Source: Opitutales bacterium (lineage in GTDB: Bacteria; Verrucomicrobiota; Verrucomicrobiia; Opitutales; Intestinicryptomonadaceae). Taken from it: a stretch of DNA of 23,010 nucleotides. Positions 1-7,047 of this stretch are shown piece by piece. The notes beneath the pieces are model-generated. The model did no database searches. It saw only the letters and a program-made list of their open reading frames with translations, and was not told the origin of the DNA. Both the position numbers and the translations under genes were made by a program. Numbering within the stretch: position 1 is the first letter of the stretch; each line of letters starts with the position of its first letter. The stretch lies in NCBI GenBank assembly GCA_017633865.1, contig JAGBOM010000224.1:1-23010 (forward strand), given 5' to 3'.

Positions 1-60
1 ATAACATAATTTTTTATTACTATACATTGCTATATATTGCAACGATTATAAGCCACCGCC

Positions 61-82
61 GCAAATTATTGCAATAATTTGC
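61..82. repeat. Perfect 22-bp palindrome, operator or origin candidate
   Basis: The 22 bases are identical to their own reverse complement, with core ATTGCAAT and ends GCAAATT/AATTTGC. A related near-palindrome with the same core lies at 680-700 inside the first gene. Such symmetry suits a dimeric DNA-binding protein or a cruciform at an origin. The sequence alone does not say which. Confidence 0.6.
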
Positions 83-250
83 AGTCGTTTTTTATAACAG
101 TAGTTAACAAAAATCATTGCTATTATTTAAAATATGTTAAGACGCTGCAAAAAGTTTGTAAAATATTTGGAAGTGTCTTTTTTTGTGCCCATCTTTGCAT
201 CGTCAAAAACAAAGTAAACAGCAAAAAACTTTAGTGGCGGTTGCCTTCCG

Positions 251-274
251 TCTCCGAAAGGAGAGTGCTTTTTT
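251..274 (+). terminator. Hairpin with GAAA loop and T-run, terminator or attenuator candidate
   Basis: The arms TCTCC (251-255) and GGAGA (260-264) close a GAAA tetraloop, and TTTTTT follows at 269-274 after GTGC. The stem is short, so termination would be weak. It lies about 90 bases before the first gene, where it could attenuate a leader transcript. Confidence 0.35.
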
Positions 275-366
275 ACTTTGGCATTGACAGCGGGAGGTGA
301 CCGCTCAACTTTTTTATAAAGTTCAAAAAAAACGCCGCAACAATGTCAAAATAAAAGTAAAACAAA

Positions 367-1419
367 ATGAAGCAAACCGAAGTAAAAACCGGCGTGTTAA
401 TCCACATAGACACGCTAAAAAACTGCACAGAGATGCTCCAGACACCGGAGCAACGTGCGGGACTCCTGGAGACGATGCTCGCCGCATACTATCCAAACGA
501 GTTCAAGGCGAGCACCGACCATTGGACGCTCTCCTCGTGGAAATTCCTCGAGGACAACATCAAGCGCAACGACGCGAAGTTCGAGCAGAACGGCGAGAAG
601 AAGCGCAAAAACTGGGAGGAATGGAAGGAGCGCAACAAGCGCGAAAAAGAGCAAAAGGAGCGCGAATTGGCAGAACTCCGCAATAAATTGCAATTATTGC
701 AAACTACTGCGGGAACATCCTCTACCTCTGTTATAGAGGATAATCCTCCCACCGTATCCTCCTCCGTATCCTCGTCCACATCCTCGACCACATCCTCGAC
801 CACATCCTCGACCACATCCTCACCCTCTGTTATAGATAACTCTATAACAAATAAAAATAATAATTCTCTCTCTAATAAAATCAATAAATATACTTTGCCG
901 GAGGTTCAGAAGATGCTCGAAGAGAGAGAGATTTTTTTTAAAAAAAATTGGCTTTTCCGCTTTTGGAACCTCAACGAGAATACCTACAAATGGAAATGCG
1001 ACCCCATCTCGGCTGCATACGCATTTGCAACAAAATATCCCGAGGCGTTGAAAGGAAAGAAAGGAATAGAGAATTTACCCCCCAATTCCGCGCCACCCCC
1101 CGACATTGTCAAGAAACAAGTAGAGAGTATTACCGAGCTGGACACGGCACGCGCGCAGGAGTTGTGGGCGGACTTTGGCAAGGAGATTGAAAAATCTACC
1201 CAAATTCCCGACGAGTTCAGACAGCTTTACATCCGGGGCCGACCATTGCACGCAATGCGCCTTGGTTACGAAGTACGCGACACGCTGTGGGTAGAGTTCG
1301 ACAAAAAGGAGGACTCGCTCGCATTTGCCAGCCAATTTTACGACATAACACACAAAGAATTGTACGGTTATGGCGTAAACGGTGAGATTGGAAGGGTCAA
1401 AGTTCAGGTAAAAGAGTAG
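367..1419 (+). CDS. DUF6291-like phage protein with low-complexity linker
   Basis: This 350-aa protein opens the plus-strand gene set. Residues about 10-90 resemble the DUF6291-type N-terminus of Bacteroidetes phage proteins: a helical LLETMLAAYYPNE-like stretch, then LEDNIKRND and NGEKKRKNWEE. A charged helix follows (about 75-110), then a Ser/Thr-rich linker (about 115-160) encoded by 12-bp tandem repeats, then a C-terminal domain of unknown fold (about 175-350). Proteins of this shape are often placed beside replication genes, so a replication or early role is possible but unproven. The ATG at 367 follows an A-rich stretch (AAAACAAA), like several other starts in this window. No helicase, primase or Rep motif is seen. 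Confidence 0.75.
   Translation: MKQTEVKTGVLIHIDTLKNCTEMLQTPEQRAGLLETMLAAYYPNEFKASTDHWTLSSWKFLEDNIKRNDAKFEQNGEKKRKNWEEWKERNKREKEQKERELAELRNKLQLLQTTAGTSSTSVIEDNPPTVSSSVSSSTSSTTSSTTSSTTSSPSVIDNSITNKNNNSLSNKINKYTLPEVQKMLEEREIFFKKNWLFRFWNLNENTYKWKCDPISAAYAFATKYPEALKGKKGIENLPPNSAPPPDIVKKQVESITELDTARAQELWADFGKEIEKSTQIPDEFRQLYIRGRPLHAMRLGYEVRDTLWVEFDKKEDSLAFASQFYDITHKELYGYGVNGEIGRVKVQVKE
776..819 (+). repeat. 12-bp tandem repeat coding a Ser/Thr linker
   Basis: The unit CCACATCCTCGA is repeated about three to four times and encodes Ser-Ser-Thr-Thr repeats inside the 367-1419 gene. It is in frame, so copy-number changes would only change linker length. The unit is short and lacks spacers, so it is not a CRISPR array. 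Confidence 0.8.
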
Positions 1420-1640
1420 ACCAAGATAATATTAATTATCGGACAAATTCAAGCGGGGGAGAGGGTGACACCGTAAGGCCCTGGGAATACGTTAAAATTT
1501 TGCGATTTTTCGGTATTTATTGCCCGTCCCGCCCAATTCCCTCGCTTTTTGTAAAATCCGCTAAAATCCCGCAAAATGTGGTATAAAACAAAAGTTGGAT
1601 AATGTGCAACAATCTACTAATTAACATAAAATAAAATATC
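1420..1640. other. Intergenic region with short AT-rich direct repeats
   Basis: These 221 bases hold no gene that I can support. There is a near-palindrome (GATAATATTAATTATC, about 1425-1440) and a run of related short direct repeats of the form TAAAAT-CC-GC near 1552-1576. A promoter for the following gene is expected here, but I see no clear TAnnTTTG site. Confidence 0.4.
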
Positions 1641-1940
1641 ATGGTGACATTTCATTATAAGGATTATGCAGGCCGCGAGGAAATAGAGGACGCTTTAAAA
1701 ACTCCTTCTCGTTTCATAATCTTTGCGAGGAGGTTTAGTAAAACTTCCTCACCGACGGCCGGTGTAAATTACTATCTGACTATGAAGGGAACACGGTTTC
1801 GGCTGAATATGTGGTATGATAAAACGCTTGGTGCATATAGAGGCCGCCTGTTCCAGAACAATAGCAGGATGGCGAGAAATATATTTTACGCAGCTACTAA
1901 GCAAATTATGCTAAAATGGTTTTTAAGCTTATTTGAATAG
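1641..1940 (+). CDS. Hypothetical protein, 99 aa
   Basis: This is a small basic protein of mixed alpha/beta character with no family I recognise. It contains an Arg/Phe-rich middle (RFIIFARRF at about residue 24) and an aromatic C-terminal half. The ATG at 1641 follows an A/T-rich leader after a 220-base intergenic region, so it may begin a new transcript. The next gene starts two bases after its stop, which indicates co-translation. Confidence 0.65.
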   Translation: MVTFHYKDYAGREEIEDALKTPSRFIIFARRFSKTSSPTAGVNYYLTMKGTRFRLNMWYDKTLGAYRGRLFQNNSRMARNIFYAATKQIMLKWFLSLFE

Positions 1941-1942
1941 AC

Positions 1943-2146
1943 ATGCAGGAACTTAATATTATAGCGTTAAAGGCCGCTATCCGTTCGCAGCTGCTCGATG
2001 CGTTCCGCAAAGATTTAAGGCAAGCTAATAACAGTAGCGACAGAAATAAATTAATAGAAATTTATTCCTATGTGCTATATAGGCTCGACCGAGTAAAAAA
2101 AATAGATATTGATAATGTTGATTTTCAAAAGCTAATGACAATTTAA
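1943..2146 (+). CDS. Hypothetical helical protein, 67 aa
   Basis: This short, mostly helical protein has alternating charged and aliphatic residues and no cysteines. It starts two bases after the upstream stop and ends two bases before the next start, so it sits in a tightly packed operon. No function can be assigned. Confidence 0.6.
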   Translation: MQELNIIALKAAIRSQLLDAFRKDLRQANNSSDRNKLIEIYSYVLYRLDRVKKIDIDNVDFQKLMTI

Positions 2147-2148
2147 AG

Positions 2149-2460
2149 ATGAAAAACATGTACACAATCGAAGTAAAAGACAGAGGCCAGCACGTTGTGG
2201 TGCTCTGCCCCACCCTGGACAGCGCGAAGGAGTGGATTTACAGGCGGCTAATAAAATACATGCGCGAAGATGTGGCGAACGATTTAGGCCTCTCCACGAT
2301 GGCCGAAATTACGCAGCATTACGCCGAGGAGTTCGAGGAGCTGCGCAAATTGCGCGAGGATGCCGTTGCAAATGAGAGGTTTTGCACCTATCGAACGACG
2401 GAATACAAGCTGCGCCAGGCCAGTGAGAAGGAGGCGGTCGGCGAGCTGTTGAATGTCTAA
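2149..2460 (+). CDS. Hypothetical protein, 103 aa
   Basis: The N-terminal third looks like a small beta-alpha unit (MYTIEVKDRGQHVVVLCPTL), followed by long charged helices rich in Glu and Arg. A second methionine four codons in (MYTIEV) is an alternative start. It is packed between neighbours with 2-base spacing upstream. I do not recognise the family. Confidence 0.65.
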   Translation: MKNMYTIEVKDRGQHVVVLCPTLDSAKEWIYRRLIKYMREDVANDLGLSTMAEITQHYAEEFEELRKLREDAVANERFCTYRTTEYKLRQASEKEAVGELLNV

Positions 2461-2479
2461 CATAAAAAAACAAAACAAA

Positions 2480-2656
2480 ATGAGTTATTGCCCCCAGTGC
2501 GGAATAGAGTGTAGCTACGCCGAGCCGGTCTATTATCCCGCAACATACGACGAAAACGGCGAATTGATTGAGGGAGACGCGGACGACGTAAGATGCACCT
2601 GGCGCGCGAAATGGAACGAGGAGTGCCAGGAATGGATTGAGCCGCCATGCGCTTAA
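2480..2656 (+). CDS. Small Cys-motif protein, putative zinc ribbon, 58 aa
   Basis: The protein opens with CPQCGIEC, a CxxC pair of the zinc-ribbon type, and has further cysteines near the middle and end, so zinc binding is plausible. I chose the ATG at 2480 because it follows ACAAAA, the leader context of other genes here. An in-frame ATG at 2453 would add nine residues and overlap the previous gene. It is acidic (ENGELIEGDADD). No specific role is known. Confidence 0.65.
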   Translation: MSYCPQCGIECSYAEPVYYPATYDENGELIEGDADDVRCTWRAKWNEECQEWIEPPCA

Positions 2657-2673
2657 CTTAAAACGCTCTAATT

Positions 2674-3408
2674 ATGGCTAAAATCGTGCAATTAAACATT
2701 TTCGGCGAGCGGGAGCCGGTGGATATTGCCCCGCGTGGTTATGACGCTTTTACGGCAAAATTTAAGCGCAAAAAGACCACAGACGATTGCTACACGCCGC
2801 CGGCCGTCTATGACGCGGTGCTCCGCTACGTCGATGAGCACGTTATGCCGCTGGATGGCCTCGAAGTGCTCCGGCCGTTCAAGCCGGGAGGGGATTATTT
2901 AGCCGAAAAATACGGCGATAATGTGGTGGTTATAGATAATCCGCCCTTCTCGATATACACCCGCATAATACGCAATTATTGCGAAATGGGTGTGCGGTTC
3001 TTTCTGTTCGCGCCGTCTTTAACAATGTTTGTGCCGGGTGCTCCTGTGCAATACCTTGTCGCTCGGCTAAATGTAGTCTATGAAAACGGCGCAAAGGTTA
3101 GGACTGGTTTTGTAACGAATATGTTAGGCGGCACGAAGGTAAGGCTCGCCGGTGTCCTTGCCGCTTCCATCAAGGCGGCGCAAAACAGACCAGGCAACAG
3201 GCCGAAATTTAACAAGCCCGCCGGCATCTACTCCAGCGCGGATTTAATGCGCTTTTGCACAGACGGCGAGGATCTGACGTTGGAAGGCTCGGCCGAGTTT
3301 GTCGAGAAAGTGCAAGGCCGTAAAATTTTTGGCAAAGGGATGCAGTTCCCGGACAGTGATACAGAAATATTACAACGCTTAAATAATACTCAAAATGGCA
3401 ACGAATGA
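2674..3408 (+). CDS. Methyltransferase-fold protein with DNPPFS motif
   Basis: This 244-aa protein carries the N6-adenine methyltransferase catalytic signature DNPPFS (about residue 89) and an upstream CYTPPAVYDAV segment (about 40-50) like phage Dam-type enzymes. Between them is RPFKPGGDY rather than the usual glycine-rich SAM loop (motif I, FxGxG). Homologues of this form are common in Firmicutes and Bacteroidetes prophages and are, as I recall, sometimes mislabelled ParB. It may methylate adenine, or may be a degenerate or alternative SAM-binding enzyme. The C-terminal half (about 130-244) is basic and may bind DNA. The stop overlaps the next gene by 14 bases. Confidence 0.7.
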   Translation: MAKIVQLNIFGEREPVDIAPRGYDAFTAKFKRKKTTDDCYTPPAVYDAVLRYVDEHVMPLDGLEVLRPFKPGGDYLAEKYGDNVVVIDNPPFSIYTRIIRNYCEMGVRFFLFAPSLTMFVPGAPVQYLVARLNVVYENGAKVRTGFVTNMLGGTKVRLAGVLAASIKAAQNRPGNRPKFNKPAGIYSSADLMRFCTDGEDLTLEGSAEFVEKVQGRKIFGKGMQFPDSDTEILQRLNNTQNGNE

Positions 3409-3790
3409 AATAATTTTGGAGGAGGTTGGACGCTTCCGCATACATCGCCGCGAGCCTGTCGAGTTTGGCGCGTTTTTCCTCGTGCGCTCGCTCTACGCTT
3501 TGGAGGCTGATGGCCGCGCCTGGCAAAAAAATATTTTTGCCGTGGCCGTCGGTGTGCTAACCGTCGCAGCCATCGCGCTCGATTGCGTCGCGCTCGTCTT
3601 TGTGTGGTTTGGTAAATTGACATTCTACATATTGCGAAGCCTCTGGGATGTCGTAATATACGCCGCTAAGGTGGTTTTAAATAAGCTTTTCGGAACGGCA
3701 TTAAAGTGGATTGTAATTGTATTAATCGCATTAACATTGTACTTGAAATGGCACGAAATCGCGGCAATAATAGCTTCTTGGCATCTGTAG
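3395..3790 (+). CDS. Membrane protein, 131 aa
   Basis: A soluble N-terminus of about 45 residues is followed by a long hydrophobic stretch (about 46-80, probably one or two membrane helices) and another helix near 103-120. The start lies 14 bases inside the methyltransferase-fold gene, suggesting translational coupling. The following small membrane gene overlaps its end. It could be a lysis or envelope-modifying protein. No family is recognised. Confidence 0.65.
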   Translation: MATNEIILEEVGRFRIHRREPVEFGAFFLVRSLYALEADGRAWQKNIFAVAVGVLTVAAIALDCVALVFVWFGKLTFYILRSLWDVVIYAAKVVLNKLFGTALKWIVIVLIALTLYLKWHEIAAIIASWHL

Positions 3791-3933
3791 CCCGACGACT
3801 TAATAACATTGCCGCCGTCATAGGTTATGCCTTTATAATCAAGTCTTTGGTTATGGGTGATTTAATCAGAGATTTAAGGTATTTAGCGCAGATAATCCAG
3901 GACACTTTTGTAATACTTATTTCGGGAACTTAA
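3748..3933 (+). CDS. Small hydrophobic protein, 61 aa
   Basis: The reading frame opens upstream, but the ATG at 3748 gives a sensible protein (MARNRGNNSF...) that overlaps the previous gene by 43 bases; an earlier ATG at 3706 would add 14 residues. It has a basic N-terminus, a hydrophobic stretch near residues 20-35 and a second one near the C-terminus. Two overlapping small membrane genes recall holin pairs, but there is no motif to support that. Confidence 0.45.
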   Translation: MARNRGNNSFLASVARRLNNIAAVIGYAFIIKSLVMGDLIRDLRYLAQIIQDTFVILISGT

Positions 3934-3950
3934 TAAAAAAAACAACGCTT

Positions 3951-4892
3951 ATGAATACGATAGAAACAATACTTTATTTGGCACAACAGGCGGGAACGCC
4001 GCTCGCTCTCAACATAGACGACGGCAAGTTCTACCTATACCGCGAGGGTGGGGAAGGCCTCGCCCGCCTCTCCCCTATCCGCGAGCCTTCGAAGACTTTT
4101 GCAATCTTCGAGCCTTCGCGCCTCGTTACGCTCGGTAATTTAACGGCATTGCAACGGCTCGGAAACGGAACGGAAACGGACTGGCAACGGCTCGACAACG
4201 GAACGGAAACGGATGCAGAACGGCTCGACAACGGACGAGAAACGGCATTACAACGGAACGTAAACGGATTTACAACGGCATTAAATCGGGAGCTAATCGG
4301 AGAAGGGAAGGTTAATCTCGCCCGGTTCTCTATCGATTGCCCGGCGGAAGTGATGGAACTTGCGCAGAAGGTCGAGGAACTCCTCGACCGCGCAATTAAG
4401 AACACGAACAAGCCCTCCACAATCGACAATTTAATGAAGTTGCACAGGAACGCCGCCGCCTTCGCTACGGATGGCAACATATACAAACTTAAACAGGTGG
4501 AGCAACGTTTGCGCGGAATAATAGCGAAACAGTCGGCAATTAAGGCGAGCGAGGCAACGGTGGAGAGGCGGGAACGCCGCCGCCTGTTGTGTTTCAAGAT
4601 TGCCGCCTGTCTGGTAGTTGTTGCCTTTCTCGGCTTCTGGGGCTGGTGGAGACTGACGCGCTCGCCTGCACAGGCAACGCACGATCCCGGCACGATTGCA
4701 ACCGCCGCGCGCTCGCCTACCCTACCGGCGGAAGCCTCGCCGCTTCTTGCAGCCTTCGAGGAGTACGAGGCGGAAACTGGCAACAAGTTATGGCCAGGCG
4801 GCCGAGCATGCCTCGAGCGCGCAGCCATCGCCGCCGGAGTAGTTAACGACAAAGACAAAATAAAAATATTAATCTACAAATCTACAAAATGA
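3951..4892 (+). CDS. Repeat-containing single-pass membrane protein, 313 aa
   Basis: After a small N-terminal domain (1-55), residues about 62-108 contain four imperfect 11-residue repeats of the type RLDNGTETDAE, encoded by a dense run of AACGG pentamers. A helical region follows (about 120-200), then one membrane helix (about 211-232, LCFKIAACLVVVAFLGFWGW) and a C-terminal tail of about 80 residues. Hendecad repeats suggest a coiled coil. The stop overlaps the next start (ATGA). Composition and topology suggest a membrane-tethered rod. I do not recognise a family. Confidence 0.65.
   Translation: MNTIETILYLAQQAGTPLALNIDDGKFYLYREGGEGLARLSPIREPSKTFAIFEPSRLVTLGNLTALQRLGNGTETDWQRLDNGTETDAERLDNGRETALQRNVNGFTTALNRELIGEGKVNLARFSIDCPAEVMELAQKVEELLDRAIKNTNKPSTIDNLMKLHRNAAAFATDGNIYKLKQVEQRLRGIIAKQSAIKASEATVERRERRRLLCFKIAACLVVVAFLGFWGWWRLTRSPAQATHDPGTIATAARSPTLPAEASPLLAAFEEYEAETGNKLWPGGRACLERAAIAAGVVNDKDKIKILIYKSTK
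4135..4290 (+). repeat. Cluster of AACGG pentamers, iteron-like, within a gene
   Basis: ACGG, mostly as AACGG, recurs about 15 times in roughly 155 bases, at spacings of about 6 to 15 bases and always on the same strand. Part of this reflects the 11-residue protein repeat in the 313-aa protein. The same pentamer also recurs at several offsets within each 33-base unit, which the protein repeat does not require. Iteron-like origins look like this, but a coding explanation remains possible. Confidence 0.45.
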
Positions 4893-5419
4893 TACCAAAC
4901 AAAAAAATAACAATCTTGGTTGCAAGTCTGCGCAGCGTAAAGAAGGATGTAGAGCGGCGTAATATCGCAACTATCGAGACTTTGCGCGTGCAAATGCTGC
5001 TCGACGAGGCATTCATGCCGTTATGCCGCATTACAGGCCTAAGAGATGAAGACATTGAAATAACTTCCGCCTTTGACAAGGAGCGAAGCAATTTGGGCAG
5101 GGGCTGGAAGGTGTCGCAGACGCGTTACATTACTAAAGACGACTGCCTCCGCCTTCTCGACGAGCTAATAAATAACGCTATCGAGAACGCAGCCGCGAAT
5201 GGCTGGTGCGTCGAGGGCGAAGAACCGCCGGAGGCCTCGCCCACTCCGCCCGCCGCTGATGAAACGACAGACGACAAAAAAAAGCCGCCCGAGGCCATTA
5301 CAGGCGGTACGAAAAACCGCGTTAAATTGCTTAGCTGCCTCGAGGCGGCAAGCCGAGCAATTAACGAAGCCATTGCCCTTCTCGCAGAACTGAAGGAGGC
5401 GGTGGCGCAATTGAATTAA
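4889..5419 (+). CDS. Hypothetical protein, 176 aa
   Basis: The protein has a basic N-terminal helix (MIPNKKITILVASLRSVKKD), a mixed region to about residue 110, a Pro/Glu/Thr-rich acidic linker (about 110-140) and a C-terminal helix (about 145-176). Its ATG overlaps the upstream stop by four bases (ATGA), so the two are translationally coupled. It is followed by a strong hairpin terminator at 5438. No function can be assigned. Confidence 0.65.
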   Translation: MIPNKKITILVASLRSVKKDVERRNIATIETLRVQMLLDEAFMPLCRITGLRDEDIEITSAFDKERSNLGRGWKVSQTRYITKDDCLRLLDELINNAIENAAANGWCVEGEEPPEASPTPPAADETTDDKKKPPEAITGGTKNRVKLLSCLEAASRAINEAIALLAELKEAVAQLN

Positions 5420-5437
5420 AAGGCCTTCGCAAGCCCA

Positions 5438-5486
5438 GCCCCGCGCGTGGTCTAACCGCTGGAACTTAGGAGCGCGGGGCATTTTT
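5438..5486 (+). terminator. Strong terminator-like hairpin with structured loop
   Basis: A perfect 9-bp GC-rich stem (GCCCCGCGC at 5438-5446 with GCGCGGGGC at 5472-5480) is followed by ATTTTT. The 25-base loop can itself fold (GGT-CTA-ACC). It follows the 176-aa gene and would end transcription from upstream, or let a reduced amount pass to the next two small genes. Confidence 0.7.
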
Positions 5487-5510
5487 CAAACTAACTAAAA
5501 CGTTAAGAAA

Positions 5511-5708
5511 ATGGAGATTTGGATAGACGAAAAGACACACACAGTGTACGTAGAAGATGCTGGCAAAAAGTTTACTTCGTATGCCGTTCATTCTGCAATG
5601 ATACACTATATAAAAGAATACACAAAAAAGACACGCACACCCTACGAAGGTGTAACAGCACCTAAGTACAACCGCGAGAACATGACATGGAAGGCAAGCA
5701 TTGTTTAA
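5511..5708 (+). CDS. Hypothetical protein, 65 aa
   Basis: This small beta-rich protein starts MEIWIDEKTHTVYVEDAG and has a helical middle. The ATG at 5511 follows an A-rich leader (GTTAAGAAA) after the terminator hairpin. The next gene follows after 16 bases. No family is recognised. Confidence 0.6.
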   Translation: MEIWIDEKTHTVYVEDAGKKFTSYAVHSAMIHYIKEYTKKTRTPYEGVTAPKYNRENMTWKASIV

Positions 5709-5724
5709 CTAAAAAAACGCAAAA

Positions 5725-6042
5725 ATGAAGGAATACAAATGGAACGAGCACGGCGTGTGCATTAATCCCGACATTATCAAGCTCAAAACCCAAAAATTTG
5801 AACTTAGCATCGAGACGGCCGAGCGAGATGGCGGCTGGTATTATGGTTTTATTTACGGCGGTTTTTTTAATGACCACTGCAGTTTTTATCCCTGCACATG
5901 CGAAGGCCGAGGCGAGAGCGTGCAAAATACCGCAATAGTAAAAGCCATCGCGCATATCAAAAGGACACAACAGCCGCGCGGCGAAATACTGCAGAAGCTC
6001 CACGAGCTTTATTTTAAAAGCGCGCAGCTGCTATTATTTTAA
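5725..6042 (+). CDS. Hypothetical protein, 105 aa
   Basis: The protein is aromatic-rich in its first half (RDGGWYYGFIYGGFF, about 34-48) and helical at its C-terminus. It contains a CTCEG segment with two cysteines, but no clear metal site. The ATG follows AAAAAAACGCAAAA, matching the A-rich starts of nearby genes. It is the last plus-strand gene before the bidirectional terminator. Confidence 0.65.
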   Translation: MKEYKWNEHGVCINPDIIKLKTQKFELSIETAERDGGWYYGFIYGGFFNDHCSFYPCTCEGRGESVQNTAIVKAIAHIKRTQQPRGEILQKLHELYFKSAQLLLF

Positions 6043-6072
6043 TGAAAATTGCTTTTTATTTGTTTTGACACC

Positions 6073-6116
6073 GGCGGCCGCCCTGGTGGATTTTCCCAGG
6101 CGGCCGCCTTCTTTTT
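6073..6116. terminator. Bidirectional terminator between convergent genes
   Basis: Two copies of GGCGGCCGCC (6073-6082 and 6099-6108) form a 10-bp stem extended by CTGG/CCAG with one bulged C. On the plus strand TTCTTTTT follows. The convergent minus-strand gene ends at 6115, inside the T-run. This separates the plus-strand gene set from the minus-strand genes. Confidence 0.85.
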
Positions 6117-6645
6117 ATGTGCGTTTTCTTTTTGCAATACCGAAAAGGTTTTTAATGTCACAATCAACCAAAGGCTCGTTAAAGTCGCAATATATGCCAT
6201 ATTTGCCATTTAGATAACTGCTATGAGAGTGCGGAAGTGTAAAACCTGTGCGACAAACTATTTTCCAAGTATTGCTTTCGTAATTAAATAAAAAGCATTC
6301 TTGCAAAGTCGGATATTTTTCGTAAAGGTTTTGCAGCTTCTTTTTGTTGTCCTGTTCGTAGTCGTCTGTAGTTATTTCTATAGCAACAATAGGCTTGTTA
6401 TGCTGCATGTTGGATTTGAGCGACCATATTACTATATCCGGGATTTCGGAGTTAGGCTTGCCGATTTCGCCCTCGTTGACAGCCTCGAAACGTGGTAACA
6501 GAAGGTCGTCGATATGGCGGCAAATTCTCTTTAATATCCTTTGGTGTATTACCTTTGCTTTTGCAGCCGCAGCCGCCTCGCCAAGCCCCAAGCCAGACAA
6601 GTCGCAAATGGCTCCTGTATTTGTCGAATATACTCCCATAATCAT
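6115..6645 (-). CDS. PD-(D/E)XK / Uma2-like putative nuclease, 176 aa
   Basis: Residues from about 70 show the order of a Uma2-type PD-(D/E)XK domain: PDIVIW, a 14-residue gap, AIEITT, then DxxKKKLxxLYEKYP and a beta-strand CFLFNYES. The usual Lys of the E-X-K motif is Thr, and a Lys in the following helix may replace it, as in Uma2 proteins. The N-terminus includes an Ala-rich helix (GEAAAAAKAK). The gene is flanked by terminators and has its own promoter (6665-6695), so it is expressed apart from the virion operon. It could be a cargo or defence gene. A second ATG two codons in is an alternative start. Confidence 0.6.
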   Translation of the reverse strand: MIMGVYSTNTGAICDLSGLGLGEAAAAAKAKVIHQRILKRICRHIDDLLLPRFEAVNEGEIGKPNSEIPDIVIWSLKSNMQHNKPIVAIEITTDDYEQDNKKKLQNLYEKYPTLQECFLFNYESNTWKIVCRTGFTLPHSHSSYLNGKYGIYCDFNEPLVDCDIKNLFGIAKRKRT

Positions 6646-6664
6646 TGCTATTTAGTTAACGCCA

Positions 6665-6695
6665 CAAATATAAGCATTTTATACATACAAACAAA
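6665..6695 (-). promoter_or_regulatory. Bacteroidetes-type promoter for the nuclease-like gene
   Basis: On the minus strand, TTTG (6695-6692) is followed after exactly 19 bases by TATATTTG (6672-6665), the Bacteroidetes -33/-7 pattern. The start codon at 6645 lies about 20 bases downstream, leaving a short leader. Confidence 0.75.
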
Positions 6696-6697
6696 AA

Positions 6698-6725
6698 AAA
6701 ACGGCACTTATTTAAGTGCCGTTTT
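6698..6725. terminator. Terminator of the late/DGR operon
   Basis: The arms AAAACGGCACTTA (6698-6710) and TAAGTGCCGTTTT (6713-6725) are fully complementary. Minus-strand transcripts end in a run of T (the A-run at about 6692-6701 on the plus strand). The stop codon of the last gene of the operon (6724-6726) overlaps the hairpin. It isolates the nuclease-like gene from the operon upstream. Confidence 0.85.
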
Positions 6726-7047
6726 AAGTTAATTTATATATGGTTTTATTTCCGTCGCGCCATTTAATTAGCGTTGCCGTCAGTGGGTACTCCTTGGCGG
6801 GTATCTGATTTAGCTGCTCCTTCACGAGGCGGGCGTTGGTGAAGAACTTGCCCTCGCCCAACTCGTCGCTCTTGAAGTGTACGAGTGTGCGCCCGTCGCC
6901 CTTCTCGGTCTTGATGTCCTTGATGACGTTAAGGATGGTTATTTGTTTGCCAACCACATCATCGACGGAGACGCGCTTACAGCAATAGCAATCCGCCGCC
7001 ACGTCCTTGACCGTACCCTCTTTTATTAAGTCTGCAAAACTTTTCAT
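6724..7047 (-). CDS. OB-fold-like protein in the DGR operon, 107 aa
   Basis: From about residue 33 the pattern of strands (GKQITILNVIKDI, RTLVHFKS, KFFTNARLV) followed by EYPLTATLIKWRDGNKTIY resembles phage OB-fold single-stranded DNA-binding proteins. The N-terminus holds a CYCC cluster (about residues 20-23). Its ATG overlaps the previous stop by one base (TAATG), so it is coupled to the 122-aa gene and through it to the reverse transcriptase. A role in handling DGR cDNA or in replication is possible but not shown. Confidence 0.6.
   Translation of the reverse strand: MKSFADLIKEGTVKDVAADCYCCKRVSVDDVVGKQITILNVIKDIKTEKGDGRTLVHFKSDELGEGKFFTNARLVKEQLNQIPAKEYPLTATLIKWRDGNKTIYKLT

Larger units (their letters stand above)
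1..366. other. AT-rich non-coding control region
   Basis: No convincing gene starts before position 367; the one reading frame here, opening at a GTG at 297, overlaps the following gene out of frame and has a shadow-like composition. The stretch is AT-rich and holds a perfect palindrome (61-82), a weak promoter-like pair (TTTG at 166-169, 20 bases, CATCTTTG at 190-197), a GAAA-loop hairpin followed by six T (251-274) and a small inverted repeat AGCGG/CCGCT (289-305). It lies upstream of the plus-strand genes and may carry an origin or control sites. That role is inferred from position and composition only. Confidence 0.5.

Noticed and set aside
297..686. GTG-started basic frame upstream and overlapping the first gene
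   Set aside because: It overlaps the well-supported 350-aa gene out of frame and has the Arg-rich composition of a shadow frame.
776..819. Short tandem repeats as a CRISPR array
   Set aside because: The 12-bp unit has no spacers and encodes an in-frame Ser/Thr linker.
4031..4858. Long minus-strand frame opposite the 313-aa gene
   Set aside because: Its Ser/Arg-rich composition mirrors the plus-strand gene, which has a sensible start and an ATGA overlap with the next gene.
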